Below are positions 26,287-35,273 of a stretch of 64,000 nucleotides of DNA, piece by piece. The notes under the pieces were generated by a model. That model worked only from the letters and a program-made list of their open reading frames with translations. It did no database searches and was not told the DNA's origin. The DNA comes from Sphingomonas sp. TDK1 (GTDB lineage: Bacteria > Pseudomonadota > Alphaproteobacteria > Sphingomonadales > Sphingomonadaceae), in contig NZ_LXVY01000004.1 in assembly GCF_001650735.1 (NCBI RefSeq), positions 1 to 64,000 on the forward strand. Reading direction: 5' to 3'. The translations under genes and the position numbers were made by a program. Numbering within the stretch: position 1 is the stretch's first letter; the number at the start of each line of letters is the position of its first letter.

Positions 26287-29124
26287 ATGCCGTCCATTCG
26301 CCTGTTCTGCAGCACTGCCCTGATCGCGCTTGCCGTACCCGCCCTGCCCGCCATCGCGCAGCAGGCGCCCGCCACGGCCATCACCCCCGCGCCGCTTTCC
26401 ACGCTCGTCGACCAGGTGAAGCTCCCCTATGAGCAATTCACCCTCGAAAACGGCCTGCGCGTGATCGTGCACACCGATCGCAAGGCGCCCGTCGTCGCGC
26501 TGTCGGTCTGGTACGATGTCGGCTCGAAGCACGAGCCTGCCGGCAAGACCGGCTTCGCGCACCTGTTCGAGCATCTGATGTTCAACGGCTCGCAGAACGC
26601 GCCCGGCGATTTCTTCGAGCCGCTCAAGCAGGTCGGCGCCACCGATCTCAACGGCACCACCTATTACGACCGCACCAATTATTTCGAGACGGTGCCCCGG
26701 CCCGCGCTCGAACGCGCGCTGTTCCTCGAAAGCGACCGGATGGGCTGGCTCACCCCCGCCATCACCCAGGGCGTGCTCGACGAGCAGCGCGGCGTCGTCC
26801 AGAACGAGAAGCGCCAGGGCGACAACCAGCCCTATGGCCTGGTCGAATATACGCTGGCCGAGGGCCTGTTCGGCAACGGCCCCTACGGCCATTCGGTGAT
26901 CGGTTCGATGGCCGATCTCGACAAGGCGAGCGTCGCCGACGTGAAGGGCTGGTTCCACGACCATTATGGCCCGAACAACGCGGTGCTCTCGCTCGCCGGC
27001 GATATCGACGCCGCCGAGGCGCGGCCGCTGGTCGAGAAATATTTCGGCAAGATCGCGCGGGGCCCGAAGAGCGAATTGCCCAAGGTCACCATCCCGACGC
27101 TGCCAGCCCCCAAGACGGTGGTGCTCAAGGACCGCGTGCCCGCGATCGCGATCACCCGCAACTGGGCGATCCCCGGCCTCAACGACCCCGATGCCGCCGC
27201 GCTCGACGTGTTCGGCCAGGTGCTGGGCGGCCTCGCCAGCTCGCGGCTCGCCAATGCGCTGGTGCGCGAGGAAAAGCTGGCGGTACAGGCCTCCGCCTAT
27301 GCCGAGACCTTCTCGCAGGCCGGCACCTTCACCATCTCGGTCACGCTGAAGCCCGGCGTCGAACCGGCCACGGTCAACAAGCGGATCGACGCGATCCTGG
27401 CCGAGCTGATCGCCAAGGGCCCGACCGCCGACGAGGTGCAGCGCGTCGCCACCACCAGCGTCAGCGACACGATCAAGGGCCTGCAATCCACCCGCGCCCA
27501 AGCATCGGTGCTGGCCGAGGGTGAACTTTACTCGAACGATCCCGGCTTCTTCCGCAAGCGTCTGGAGGAAGTGGCGAAGATGACGCCCGCCAAGGCCCGC
27601 GCCGCCGCCGCCAAATGGCTTACCCGTCCCGCCTTCACCATCATCGTCGAACCCGGCGATCGCGAAGCCTATCAGGAAGCCGCGGCGGTCGCCCCCGCCA
27701 AGCCCGCCGCCGAAGAGGCGATCCCCAAGGGCGATCGCGGGCCGCTGCCGGACGTCGGCCCGATCCGCGACATCCGCTTCCCCACCGTCGAGCGCACGCG
27801 CCTCGCCAACGGGGCCGAGCTGATCTACGCGCGCCAGACCGCGGTGCCGGTGACGCGCATGGTGTTCAGCTTCGACGCCGGCGCCACCGCCGATCCGGAC
27901 GGCAAGCCGGGGACGCAGAACCTCACTCTCTCGCTGATGGATGAAGGCACGACGACCCGCAGCTCGATCGCGATCGCGGAGGCCAAGGAACGGCTGGGTG
28001 CGGAGATCGGCGAGGGCAGCTCGGCCGATCGCACCTATCTCACCTTGGGCGTGCCGAGCGCCAATCTCGGCGGCGGCGTCGAACTCTTCTCGGACATCGT
28101 CCGCCACCCGGCCTTCGCCCCGGCGGAAGTCGAACGGCTCCGCGCCACCACGCTCACCGGAATCCAGTTCGAGCTGAGCAGCCCGAGCGGCCTCGCCAAC
28201 CGGGCGATGCCGGGCCTGCTCTACGGCCCGGCCAATCCCTATGCGAAGCTCGCCAATGGCTCGGGGGATCCGGCCGTGGTCGCCAAGCTGTCGCGCGACG
28301 AGCTGGTCGCTTTCCACCGCGCCTGGATCCGGCCGGACAAGGCCAAGGTGTTCGTCGTTAGCGACCTGCCGCTGGCGCAGGTGAAGGCGGCGCTCGACGC
28401 CCGCTTCGGTGACTGGAAGGGCGAAGGCGCCGACGGCGTGAAGGCGTTCTCCGCCAAGCCGCAACAGGCGAGCCCGCGCATCGTGCTGGTCGATCGGCCC
28501 AACTCGCCCCAGTCGCTGATCGTCGCCGGGCAGATGACCCCGCTCGATCCGGCGAGTGACCTGCTTGTCGCGGTCACCGCCAACCAGGTGCTGGGCGGCG
28601 GCTTCCTTTCGCGGATCAACATGGATCTGCGCGAGACGCGGCACTGGTCCTACGGCGCCGGCGGCGGGTTCAACTGGCTCGAACACGCCGTGCCCTATGC
28701 GGTCAACGCGCCGGTCCAGGCGGATCGCACGGGGGATTCGATCAAGTCGATCCGCGACGACGTCCGCGCCTTCCTCACCACCAGCGGCGTCACCCCCGCC
28801 GAACTCGCCCGCGAGATCGCCGGCAGCACGCGCGAGCTGGCCGGGCGATTCGAAACCGCCAACGCGGTGCTCGCCGCGATGCAGCAGAACGACATCCGCC
28901 ACCGGCCGGACGATTATTACGACAGCATCGCGCAAAAATATCGGAGCATGACCGCCGCCCAGCTTGACGCTGCGGCACGCGGGGCACTCGACGTCGATCG
29001 CTTCGTTTGGGTGGTGGTGGGCGACGCCGCCAAGGTCCGCCCGCAGCTTGACAGCCTCGGCCTGCCTGTCGAGGTGATCAGCGCGAGTTCTCTGGCGGGG
29101 AAGGCCCCGCCGGCAACCAAGTAA
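26287..29124 (+). CDS. M16-family zinc metallopeptidase (insulinase/pitrilysin), exported
   Basis: A 945-residue protein with a signal peptide (LFCSTALIALAVPALPAIAQ). Two M16 domain pairs follow. The first carries the inverted zinc motif HLFEH in GFAHLFEHLMFNGSQN and the distal Glu in EQRGVVQNEKRQG. The second domain (from about residue 495, ERTRLANGAELIYARQ) lacks the motif (NLTLSLMDEG), as is normal for the non-catalytic half. Substrate peptides in the periplasm are inferred. The start at 26287 is chosen because the signal peptide begins there; the longer frame would precede it with Pro-rich residues. Confidence 0.94.
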   Translation: MPSIRLFCSTALIALAVPALPAIAQQAPATAITPAPLSTLVDQVKLPYEQFTLENGLRVIVHTDRKAPVVALSVWYDVGSKHEPAGKTGFAHLFEHLMFNGSQNAPGDFFEPLKQVGATDLNGTTYYDRTNYFETVPRPALERALFLESDRMGWLTPAITQGVLDEQRGVVQNEKRQGDNQPYGLVEYTLAEGLFGNGPYGHSVIGSMADLDKASVADVKGWFHDHYGPNNAVLSLAGDIDAAEARPLVEKYFGKIARGPKSELPKVTIPTLPAPKTVVLKDRVPAIAITRNWAIPGLNDPDAAALDVFGQVLGGLASSRLANALVREEKLAVQASAYAETFSQAGTFTISVTLKPGVEPATVNKRIDAILAELIAKGPTADEVQRVATTSVSDTIKGLQSTRAQASVLAEGELYSNDPGFFRKRLEEVAKMTPAKARAAAAKWLTRPAFTIIVEPGDREAYQEAAAVAPAKPAAEEAIPKGDRGPLPDVGPIRDIRFPTVERTRLANGAELIYARQTAVPVTRMVFSFDAGATADPDGKPGTQNLTLSLMDEGTTTRSSIAIAEAKERLGAEIGEGSSADRTYLTLGVPSANLGGGVELFSDIVRHPAFAPAEVERLRATTLTGIQFELSSPSGLANRAMPGLLYGPANPYAKLANGSGDPAVVAKLSRDELVAFHRAWIRPDKAKVFVVSDLPLAQVKAALDARFGDWKGEGADGVKAFSAKPQQASPRIVLVDRPNSPQSLIVAGQMTPLDPASDLLVAVTANQVLGGGFLSRINMDLRETRHWSYGAGGGFNWLEHAVPYAVNAPVQADRTGDSIKSIRDDVRAFLTTSGVTPAELAREIAGSTRELAGRFETANAVLAAMQQNDIRHRPDDYYDSIAQKYRSMTAAQLDAAARGALDVDRFVWVVVGDAAKVRPQLDSLGLPVEVISASSLAGKAPPATK

Positions 29125-29145
29125 TCACGCGAAGGAGAGATCCAA

Positions 29146-29445
29146 ATGGCGAATGTGGATGGCAGCTGGAACACCGTGACCAAGTCGCCGCTGGGCGACC
29201 AGCAGGCGACGCTCACCGTCACCAGCGACGGCGACAGCTTCACCGGCAGCTTCAACGGCGCGATGGGCCAGACCGAGATCAAGGACGGCAAGCTCAATGG
29301 CGACACGCTGACCTGGTCGCTCGACATCTCGGTGCCGATGCCGATGACGCTCACCTGCGAAGCGACCGTGAGCGGCGACAGCCTCGACGGCACCGTCACC
29401 GCGGGCGCGTTCGGCAGCTTCCCGATCACGGGCACGCGGGCGTAA
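29146..29445 (+). CDS. Small beta-rich hypothetical protein
   Basis: A 99-residue protein with no signal peptide. It is a regular string of short beta strands: GSWNTVTKSPLGDQQATLTV, GDSFTGSFNG, GDTLTWSLDI, MTLTCEATVSGDSLDGTV, GSFPITGTR. This suggests a compact beta-barrel or lipocalin-like fold. It lies 21 nt after the M16 peptidase, with a good GAAGGAGAG SD, and is probably in the same transcript. Function is unknown. Confidence 0.75.
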   Translation: MANVDGSWNTVTKSPLGDQQATLTVTSDGDSFTGSFNGAMGQTEIKDGKLNGDTLTWSLDISVPMPMTLTCEATVSGDSLDGTVTAGAFGSFPITGTRA

Positions 29446-29454
29446 CTGCCTCTG

Positions 29455-29605
29455 AAATCCTCCCCTGCAAGGGGAGGTGGCGCGCGCAGCGCGACGGAGG
29501 GGTGTAACCGCTGGGGGCGTGTCCTCCACGGCAGCGGGGACACCCCTCCACCACCGCCTTCGGCGGCGGTCCCCCTCCCCCTCCGGGGGAGGATCTTGGG
29601 GCATC
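29455..29605. repeat. Mosaic palindromic intergenic repeat
   Basis: AAATCCTCCCC on the left is mirrored by GGGGAGGATCTT on the right. Internal inverted pairs GGAGGGGTGT/ACACCCCTCC and CGCTG/CAGCG give nested stems. It fills the gap between the small beta protein and oligopeptidase B. Related elements occur near 1.87, 34.8, 39.7 and 50.8 kb. Confidence 0.75.
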
Positions 29606-29644
29606 GGGACTTGCCCAACCCCCACGACTTCCTACAACGTCGCC

Positions 29645-31744
29645 ATGAGCGAAAACCCCAAGCCGCCCGTCGCCGCGACCCGCCCGCACAGCTTCACCCG
29701 CCACGGCATCACGATCGAAGACCCCTGGGCCTGGCTGCGCGACCCTGGCTATCCCGAGGTCACCGACAAGGACGTGCTCGCCTATCTCGAGGCCGAGAAC
29801 GCCTATTTCGACGCGATCATGGCGCCCCACAAGGCACTCTCCGAGACGCTTTTCCAGGAGATGCGCGGCCGCATCAAGGAAGACGAATCCACCGTCCCCC
29901 AGAAGGATGGCGACTGGCTCTACTGGACCGATTACGAGACCGGCGGCGAATATCCCCGCTGGTGGCGCAAGCCCGTCGCCGGCGGCCCCGACGAACTGAT
30001 CCTCGACGAACCCGCGCTCGCCGCGGGCAAGGAATATTTCCGCGTCGGCGCGGTCAGCATCAGCGAGGACGGCACGCTGATGGCCTATTCGACCGACGAC
30101 AACGGCTCCGAACGCTACACCATCCGCTTCAAGGACCTGACCAGCGCCACCACCCCGGACGAAGCCATCGCCGGCGCCGCCGGCCGCTGGGGCAATGTCG
30201 CGATCGAAGGCTCGATCGGCAATCTCGTCTTCACCGCGACCGGCGACGCGCTGCTCTACGGCCTCACCGACGAGCATTGGCGCACCCGCACCATCAAGCT
30301 CCACCGCCTCGGCACCGATCCGGCGGAGGACGTGGTCGTCTATCACGAGGAGGAACTCGGCTTCTCGGTCGGCGTCGAGACGAGCAGCGACCGCAAGTGG
30401 ATCCTGCTCACCACCAGCGACCATGAGACCAGCGAGATCCGCCTCCTCCCCGCGCACGATCCGCTCGCCGGGGCGATCCTCGTCGCCCCGCGCAAGACCG
30501 GCCGCGAGTATGATGTCGACACGCACGGCGACACGCTGTTCATCCACACCAACGATACCGACACCAACTGGCGCCTCGTCACCGCGCCGATCACCGCGCC
30601 CGGCGAATGGACCGAGCGCATCGCCCCCTCGCGCCATTTCTACATGACCGGGGTCGCCTGCTTCGCCGATTTCTTCATCGTCGAGGGCCGCGAGGACGGG
30701 CTCGATCAGATCGAGTTGCACCGCTACGACGCGAGCGTCCCGCCGACGCGCCTGAAGTTCCCCGAGGCGAGCTATGTCGCGGGCCTGGGCGACAACCCGG
30801 AGTACGCCGTCACCAAGCTCCGCCTCGGCTATGAATCGATGGTCACCCCCGGCACCGTCCAGGATTACGACGTCGCGACGGGCGCGCTGGAGACGCTGAA
30901 GGTCCAGGAAATCCCCAGCGGCTATGACGGCAGCAAATACCGCACCGAGCGCCTGACCATCACCGCGCGCGACGGCACCGCCGTCCCCGTCTCGATCGTC
31001 TACCCGCACGACTTCCCGCGCGACGGAACCGGCAAGCTCTATCTCTATGCCTACGGCGCCTATGGCCACGCCATCCCGCCGGGCTACTCGACCAGCCGCA
31101 TGTCGTTCCTCGATCGCGGCATGGCCTTCGCCATCGCCCATATCCGCGGCGGCGACGATCTCGGCCAGCACTGGTATCACGAGGGCAAGCTGGAGAAGCG
31201 CACCAACACGTTCAACGATTTCGTCGACGTGGCGAAGGGGCTGATCGATCTCGGCTATACCGCGCCGGGCCGGATCGCCATCGCCGGCCGATCGGCAGGC
31301 GGCGAGCTGATGGGCGCGGTGGTCAATTCGGACCCCGCGCTGTGGGGCGCGGTGATCGCCGACGTGCCGTTCGTCGACGTGCTCAACACCATGCTCGACG
31401 AGAGCCTGCCGCTCACCCCCGGCGAGTGGCCCGAATGGGGCAACCCGATCGAGGACAAGGCGGCGTTCGAACTGATCCGCAGCTACAGCCCGTACGACAA
31501 TGTGAGGCCCCAAGCCTACCCGCCGATGCTGATCTCGGGCGGCCTCAACGACCCGCGCGTGACCTATTGGGAGCCCGCCAAATGGGCCGCCCGCCTGCGC
31601 GCGACCAAGACCGACGACAACATCCTGCTGCTCAAGACCAATATGGGCGCCGGCCATGGCGGCAAGTCCGGGCGGTGGGAGAGTTTGCGCGAGTACGCCG
31701 ACGAGATGGCGTTCGTGCTTTGGCAGTTGGGGGTGGAGGGGTAG
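29645..31744 (+). CDS. ptrB: Oligopeptidase B (S9A prolyl-oligopeptidase family)
   Basis: A cytoplasmic serine peptidase of 699 residues that cleaves short peptides after Arg/Lys. An N-terminal beta-propeller (RPHSFTRHGITIEDPWAWLRDPGYPEV, RIKEDESTVPQKDGDWLYW) is followed by the alpha/beta hydrolase domain. The nucleophile is in IAGRSAGGELMGAV (GxSxGG), with the PtrB-type AIAHIRGGDDLGQHWYHEGKLEKRTNTFNDFVDVA region upstream. The acid is near SGGLNDPRVTYWEPAKW, and the His lies in TNMGAGHGGKSGRWE. The start is MSENPKPPVAATRPH. It is intact and full length. Confidence 0.95.
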   Translation: MSENPKPPVAATRPHSFTRHGITIEDPWAWLRDPGYPEVTDKDVLAYLEAENAYFDAIMAPHKALSETLFQEMRGRIKEDESTVPQKDGDWLYWTDYETGGEYPRWWRKPVAGGPDELILDEPALAAGKEYFRVGAVSISEDGTLMAYSTDDNGSERYTIRFKDLTSATTPDEAIAGAAGRWGNVAIEGSIGNLVFTATGDALLYGLTDEHWRTRTIKLHRLGTDPAEDVVVYHEEELGFSVGVETSSDRKWILLTTSDHETSEIRLLPAHDPLAGAILVAPRKTGREYDVDTHGDTLFIHTNDTDTNWRLVTAPITAPGEWTERIAPSRHFYMTGVACFADFFIVEGREDGLDQIELHRYDASVPPTRLKFPEASYVAGLGDNPEYAVTKLRLGYESMVTPGTVQDYDVATGALETLKVQEIPSGYDGSKYRTERLTITARDGTAVPVSIVYPHDFPRDGTGKLYLYAYGAYGHAIPPGYSTSRMSFLDRGMAFAIAHIRGGDDLGQHWYHEGKLEKRTNTFNDFVDVAKGLIDLGYTAPGRIAIAGRSAGGELMGAVVNSDPALWGAVIADVPFVDVLNTMLDESLPLTPGEWPEWGNPIEDKAAFELIRSYSPYDNVRPQAYPPMLISGGLNDPRVTYWEPAKWAARLRATKTDDNILLLKTNMGAGHGGKSGRWESLREYADEMAFVLWQLGVEG

Positions 31745-31803
31745 GAACTACGTCTTCTGCTCCTAAGCGTTCTATAGTGAGCGCTTTGGAGGAGAAGAAA
31801 AAT

Positions 31804-33333
31804 TTATCCGCCCGAAGAGGGATCTTTTGCTCGGAGCAAAATCAACTCTTGGGCACACGAATCCCATTCATGTAACACTTGATTGAATGGATGACCGAGA
31901 GAAGATCCTTTCTCGTACCATTCTGATATCTTCCACCCCGAATCTACCATTTCCGCAGCTAAGAAAATGAACTCCAAGGCGCGACTTAGGAAAGCCATCA
32001 AGTGCCAATTCTTGTCGTAGTCGATCTTACAATTCGACCCATGCACAAAATAGTTTCTACATTTCACCGATTCATCGATAACAACATCGATTTCTTTTAA
32101 ATTCACACCCATTGCATCTATGACCAATTGGGCCCTGTGAGAAATTTTTTGTCGTAGCGTTGGCTTGCCGATGCGCCCAAGCGCGCCAAGAATTGAGTCT
32201 CTTTCATCGGAGGGCGGGAGCGCTTTAAATGCAGTCTTCGCCACCTCTTTGGCTTTGATCAAGCAACCCTCCAGTTGGGGTTCCTTCGGCAGTGCATCTT
32301 GCGACAAAAGATCGAAGACATTAGCTGCAGTTACCAATCTGTCTGGACGAAATAAGTTTTGCTCTCCGTAGCAACCGAGAGCCCGCTCTCTCGGCAAATT
32401 CCGATTTATCTCTAGGTCGATCCACCCCGTCAAAACGCGAGAAAATTCTTCCGAATCCATAACCGCATCGATCAAAATGTCGAGAGAGTTAGAAAATTTG
32501 GATTCACTGCCCCCATCTCGTGACGGAGGAAGACACCAGTACACCCTTAAATTGACGACCTCACTACCGTCGGCAATATCGATATTTACCCATTCTATGT
32601 TTTGAGGGCGACCAGCAATAAGCCCAAGAAATGCGCAAAATCGAGAAACTCTATTGATAGTTTCTCCAAATGATATGGGTTCGCCGAACGTAACATCTGC
32701 ATATGCCCTGCCGACAATGCTGGCCCGCGTACCAGTCTGAAAAGAAGGCATGCCGGCGGAATTTAGTGCTCTGAACACGCCCAAGGCGGTATCGACGCTT
32801 ACGATGACCTCTCTACCCGAAAAGAACGCGATCCTTGGGGCTGGCCCAATAGGTATTTCACGCCCGTAAGATTGCCTGTACTGTGAAGCAATGCTATCTA
32901 TTAGATCACCGTTATCGAAAAATGTCCCAAAAGCGTCGAAGTCGTTGAATATTCTATTTGCATCATCGACGCGAAATGATGAAGATGTGACATTTTTCAG
33001 GGAGGGGTCAAAGGACATTTTCCCATATACGATAAAATGCGGAAAAATCTCTGCGGTGTAGTAAATAACACCCCTCGTTGTTGTAGATCCAAATGATCCA
33101 GCAACACATCTAACAAGTGTTATCTTTTCAAGATTGTGAAGCTCTCCATTAATATGGTCTATGTCTCCAATATTAATTGGAAATTCATCCTGTAGAAACA
33201 ACTTGGTTTCGCCTTTAGAAATAAATAGAGATCCCAAAACACGGCGACCATTGATAGTGTACCAACCACCGATCGTCGCACCTTCAGCGATCCGATAGAT
33301 ATCCTCGGCCTTCTTACCCATCACCACACCCAT
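31804..33333 (-). CDS. ApeA-like HEPN-domain protein, probable anti-phage abortive-infection nuclease
   Basis: A 509-residue protein that stands out by composition: it is much AT-richer (roughly 45% GC by eye) than both neighbours. The C-terminal part carries the HEPN ribonuclease signature R-x4-H, in KCRNYFVHGSNC (Arg426, His431), followed by a helical segment (AFLSRALEFIFLAAEMVDSG). The N-terminal ~300 residues form a beta-rich domain of the ApeA_NTD type (GGWYTINGRRVLGSLFISKG, INGELHNLEKITLVRCVAGS). By family knowledge, stand-alone ApeA proteins protect bacteria from phage, probably by RNA cleavage. It is a single-gene unit with no partner genes. The start is Met1 or Met5; no SD is obvious. 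A short direct CGCTTTG (31782-31788 and 33370-33376) flanks it. Family assignment is from motif and domain order, not from a search. Confidence 0.7.
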   Translation of the reverse strand: MGVVMGKKAEDIYRIAEGATIGGWYTINGRRVLGSLFISKGETKLFLQDEFPINIGDIDHINGELHNLEKITLVRCVAGSFGSTTTRGVIYYTAEIFPHFIVYGKMSFDPSLKNVTSSSFRVDDANRIFNDFDAFGTFFDNGDLIDSIASQYRQSYGREIPIGPAPRIAFFSGREVIVSVDTALGVFRALNSAGMPSFQTGTRASIVGRAYADVTFGEPISFGETINRVSRFCAFLGLIAGRPQNIEWVNIDIADGSEVVNLRVYWCLPPSRDGGSESKFSNSLDILIDAVMDSEEFSRVLTGWIDLEINRNLPRERALGCYGEQNLFRPDRLVTAANVFDLLSQDALPKEPQLEGCLIKAKEVAKTAFKALPPSDERDSILGALGRIGKPTLRQKISHRAQLVIDAMGVNLKEIDVVIDESVKCRNYFVHGSNCKIDYDKNWHLMAFLSRALEFIFLAAEMVDSGWKISEWYEKGSSLGHPFNQVLHEWDSCAQELILLRAKDPSSGG

Positions 33334-33387
33334 TGCGTCGCATGTCTAACTACCAGATCATAAGACGATCGCTTTGAGAACGCCCCC

Positions 33388-34773
33388 TCAATCCCCCGCA
33401 AATCCAAACGCCGTAACCCCACGCTCGCGCTCGCTTCCCGCCGCCGCCCGCCCCGCAGGCGCTGCCGAGCGCTGCGGGCACGCCAGCCGCGTACACGCCC
33501 GGCACCCCAGCCCGATCGGCGCGGCGCGGCCGGCCAGGTCCACGCCGCGCGCCGCCGCCAGCGTCCCCGCCTCCGCCGCCGGCAGGCCCAGCGCGATCAC
33601 GAAGCGCGGGCGCACCCCGCCGGGGGCTCCTCCATGCGGATGCACGCAGCGCGCGATGGTGAAGGCGCGCGCGCCGTCCTCCAGCTCGACCAGCTGCACC
33701 GCCGTCTCGTCGGTCCGCGCAAAGGCGTCATAGGCGTTCCACAAGGGGCACGGCACCGCCGCCTCGACCAGCGCCGATCCGCTGGCGCCGGCATAGCGTT
33801 TCGAGACCTGCCCCGCGCGATCGAACCGCATCAGGAAGAAGCTCAGGCCCCGCGCGCCCACCCGCTGCAGCGTCGTCAGCCGGTGCGCGACCTGCGCCGC
33901 GCTCGCGCCGAAGCGCCGCTGAAGCAGCTCCAGGTCATAGCCGCTCGCCTCGCACGCGCGCAGGAAGCGGGCATAGGGCATCGTCACCGCCGCGGCGAAA
34001 TAGGCGGTGAGATGGCGGCGGAACGGGCGTTCGGCGGCGCGGTCCAGCCCGGCGCCGCGGACCAGCGCCTCGATCTCGTCGCGCGCCTCCACCGCCAGCT
34101 GCTCGGCCAGCGCGAAGGCGCGCGCGCTGGGATCGAGCGCCTCGGACAGCTGCAACTGCCGCGCATGCAGGTCGAGCCGTTTCAGGGCATCGCCCATCAC
34201 CTCGGCGGGCAGGATGCGCACGGCGAGCTGGTGTTTCACCCGCAGCCGATCGGCCATCGCGCCATAGGGCTCGCCGGCCATGCGCAGTTCGTCGGCCAGC
34301 GCCTCGCCGGCGGCGTCGAGATCGGCGAAATGGTTGCGCCATCGCTCGATCGCGCGGCGGACCTGGGGGCCGGGATCCTGCGCGGCGCCGGGCGCGGGCA
34401 TGGCGCTGCCGCCGCCGCCCATCCGGTCATAGGCGCGGGCGAAGGCCTCGGCGCCGTCGGGCGCGCCGGCCAGCCATTCCTCGAGCTGGTGGCGATCGAT
34501 CGCGAGATCGGCGAAGATCGGGTCGGCCAGCCGCCGCCGCAGCGCCTCGGCCCCGCCGCCGGGCTCGGCCGCGGCGAGGCGGCGGGGATCGAAGTCATAG
34601 GTCTCGGCCAGCTTGAGCATCAGCGCGGCGGAGATCGGCCGCTGGTTGCGCTCGACCAGGTTGAGATAGCTGGGCGAAATCTCCAGCGCCTCCGCCATCG
34701 CCGCCTGGGTGACGCCGAGCTGGAAGCGCAGGCGCCGGATGGCGTGCCCGGCAAAGAGTTTGCGTTCGGCCAT
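33388..34773 (-). CDS. XRE-family short-chain fatty acyl/glyoxylate regulator (ScfR/RamB-like)
   Basis: A 461-residue regulator. The N-terminal HTH reads RLRFQLGVTQAAMAEALEISPSYLNLVERNQRPISAALMLKLAETY. The middle contains an IrrE-like region (MADRLRVKHQLAVRILPAEVM), and the C-terminal part is the DUF2083/ScfR-type ligand domain with a Cys pair near CRACTRLACPQR. RamB/ScfR proteins regulate isocitrate lyase and propionate or acetate genes. It is divergent from aceA, 588 bp apart, which fits that role. The start is MAERKLFAGHAIRRL; the longer frame runs into a repeat element. Confidence 0.88.
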   Translation of the reverse strand: MAERKLFAGHAIRRLRFQLGVTQAAMAEALEISPSYLNLVERNQRPISAALMLKLAETYDFDPRRLAAAEPGGGAEALRRRLADPIFADLAIDRHQLEEWLAGAPDGAEAFARAYDRMGGGGSAMPAPGAAQDPGPQVRRAIERWRNHFADLDAAGEALADELRMAGEPYGAMADRLRVKHQLAVRILPAEVMGDALKRLDLHARQLQLSEALDPSARAFALAEQLAVEARDEIEALVRGAGLDRAAERPFRRHLTAYFAAAVTMPYARFLRACEASGYDLELLQRRFGASAAQVAHRLTTLQRVGARGLSFFLMRFDRAGQVSKRYAGASGSALVEAAVPCPLWNAYDAFARTDETAVQLVELEDGARAFTIARCVHPHGGAPGGVRPRFVIALGLPAAEAGTLAAARGVDLAGRAAPIGLGCRACTRLACPQRSAAPAGRAAAGSERERGVTAFGFAGD

Positions 34774-34791
34774 GGGTGCTCCTGCTCTCCT

Positions 34792-35020
34792 AAATTCCTC
34801 CCCGGAACGAGCATCGGGTTGAATTGCCCCCGGCAATTCAAGATCGTGCCGGGGGCACGATCGACCCGATGCTGGGGACCATTCGCAGCATGGTGGAGGG
34901 GCCGCGCCGCAGGCGCGGTGGTCCCTGCCCATCCTCCACCCGCACCGCCGCTAGCGCGGCGGCCCCTCCACCACGCCGCCGGCGCGGCGCGGTCCCCCTC
35001 CCCGTTCCGGGGAGGAATTT
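34792..35020. repeat. Nested palindromic element with 18-bp terminal inverted repeats
   Basis: The ends are a perfect inverted pair, AAATTCCTCCCCGGAACG at 34792-34809 and its complement at 35003-35020. Inside, AGCATCGGGT/ACCCGATGCT (34810-34819 and 34864-34873) enclose two further hairpins, TTGAATTGC/GCAATTCAA and GATCGTGCC/GGCACGATC, giving a cloverleaf-like cruciform. To the right, GGTGGAGGGGCCGC pairs with GCGGCCCCTCCACC. No ORF is coded. It resembles a miniature inverted-repeat element. Confidence 0.8.
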
Positions 35021-35042
35021 TGGGAGGACCACCCCCGCCACC

Positions 35043-35135
35043 GTCATCCCGGCGAAAGCCGGGATCCATCTGCCTGTCGGCCGCCCCTCCTGCCGCGCCG
35101 GAGCGGCAATGGATCCCGGCTTCCGCCGGGATGAC
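35043..35135. repeat. GTCATCCCGGC-type inverted repeat
   Basis: Two nearly perfect 27-nt arms (35043-35069 and 35109-35135), GTCATCCCGGCGAAAGCCGG and inverse. Each arm itself forms a small hairpin (CCCGGCGAAAGCCGGG, then CCCGGCTTCCGCCGGG). This element type is widespread in sphingomonad-like genomes by general knowledge. It lies in the long gap before aceA. Confidence 0.8.
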
Positions 35136-35273
35136 GGCTGGAGGGCCGGCACCACGCAGGCGACTTTCCTACACTGAGCGTTCTTGTTACGTTCTTATCA
35201 ACAACATTCCCTCACATGTAAATACTTTACACCACAACAAGGAGGTCCCGCAACCCAGCACACACCCACACCC

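Noticed and set aside
26245..28935. Long minus-strand frame opposite the M16 peptidase gene
   Set aside because: It mirrors a real gene with good motifs. Its translation is low-complexity (Arg, Gly, Ala, His) with no domain, as expected for an antisense frame in GC-rich DNA.
29426..31657. 743-codon minus-strand frame opposite oligopeptidase B
   Set aside because: The plus strand shows the catalytic GRSAGG and propeller sequences. The minus frame has no family features and runs through a repeat element.
34880..35135. Possible CRISPR-like repeat array
   Set aside because: The repeats are inverted pairs, not regularly spaced direct repeats, and there are no spacers or cas genes.
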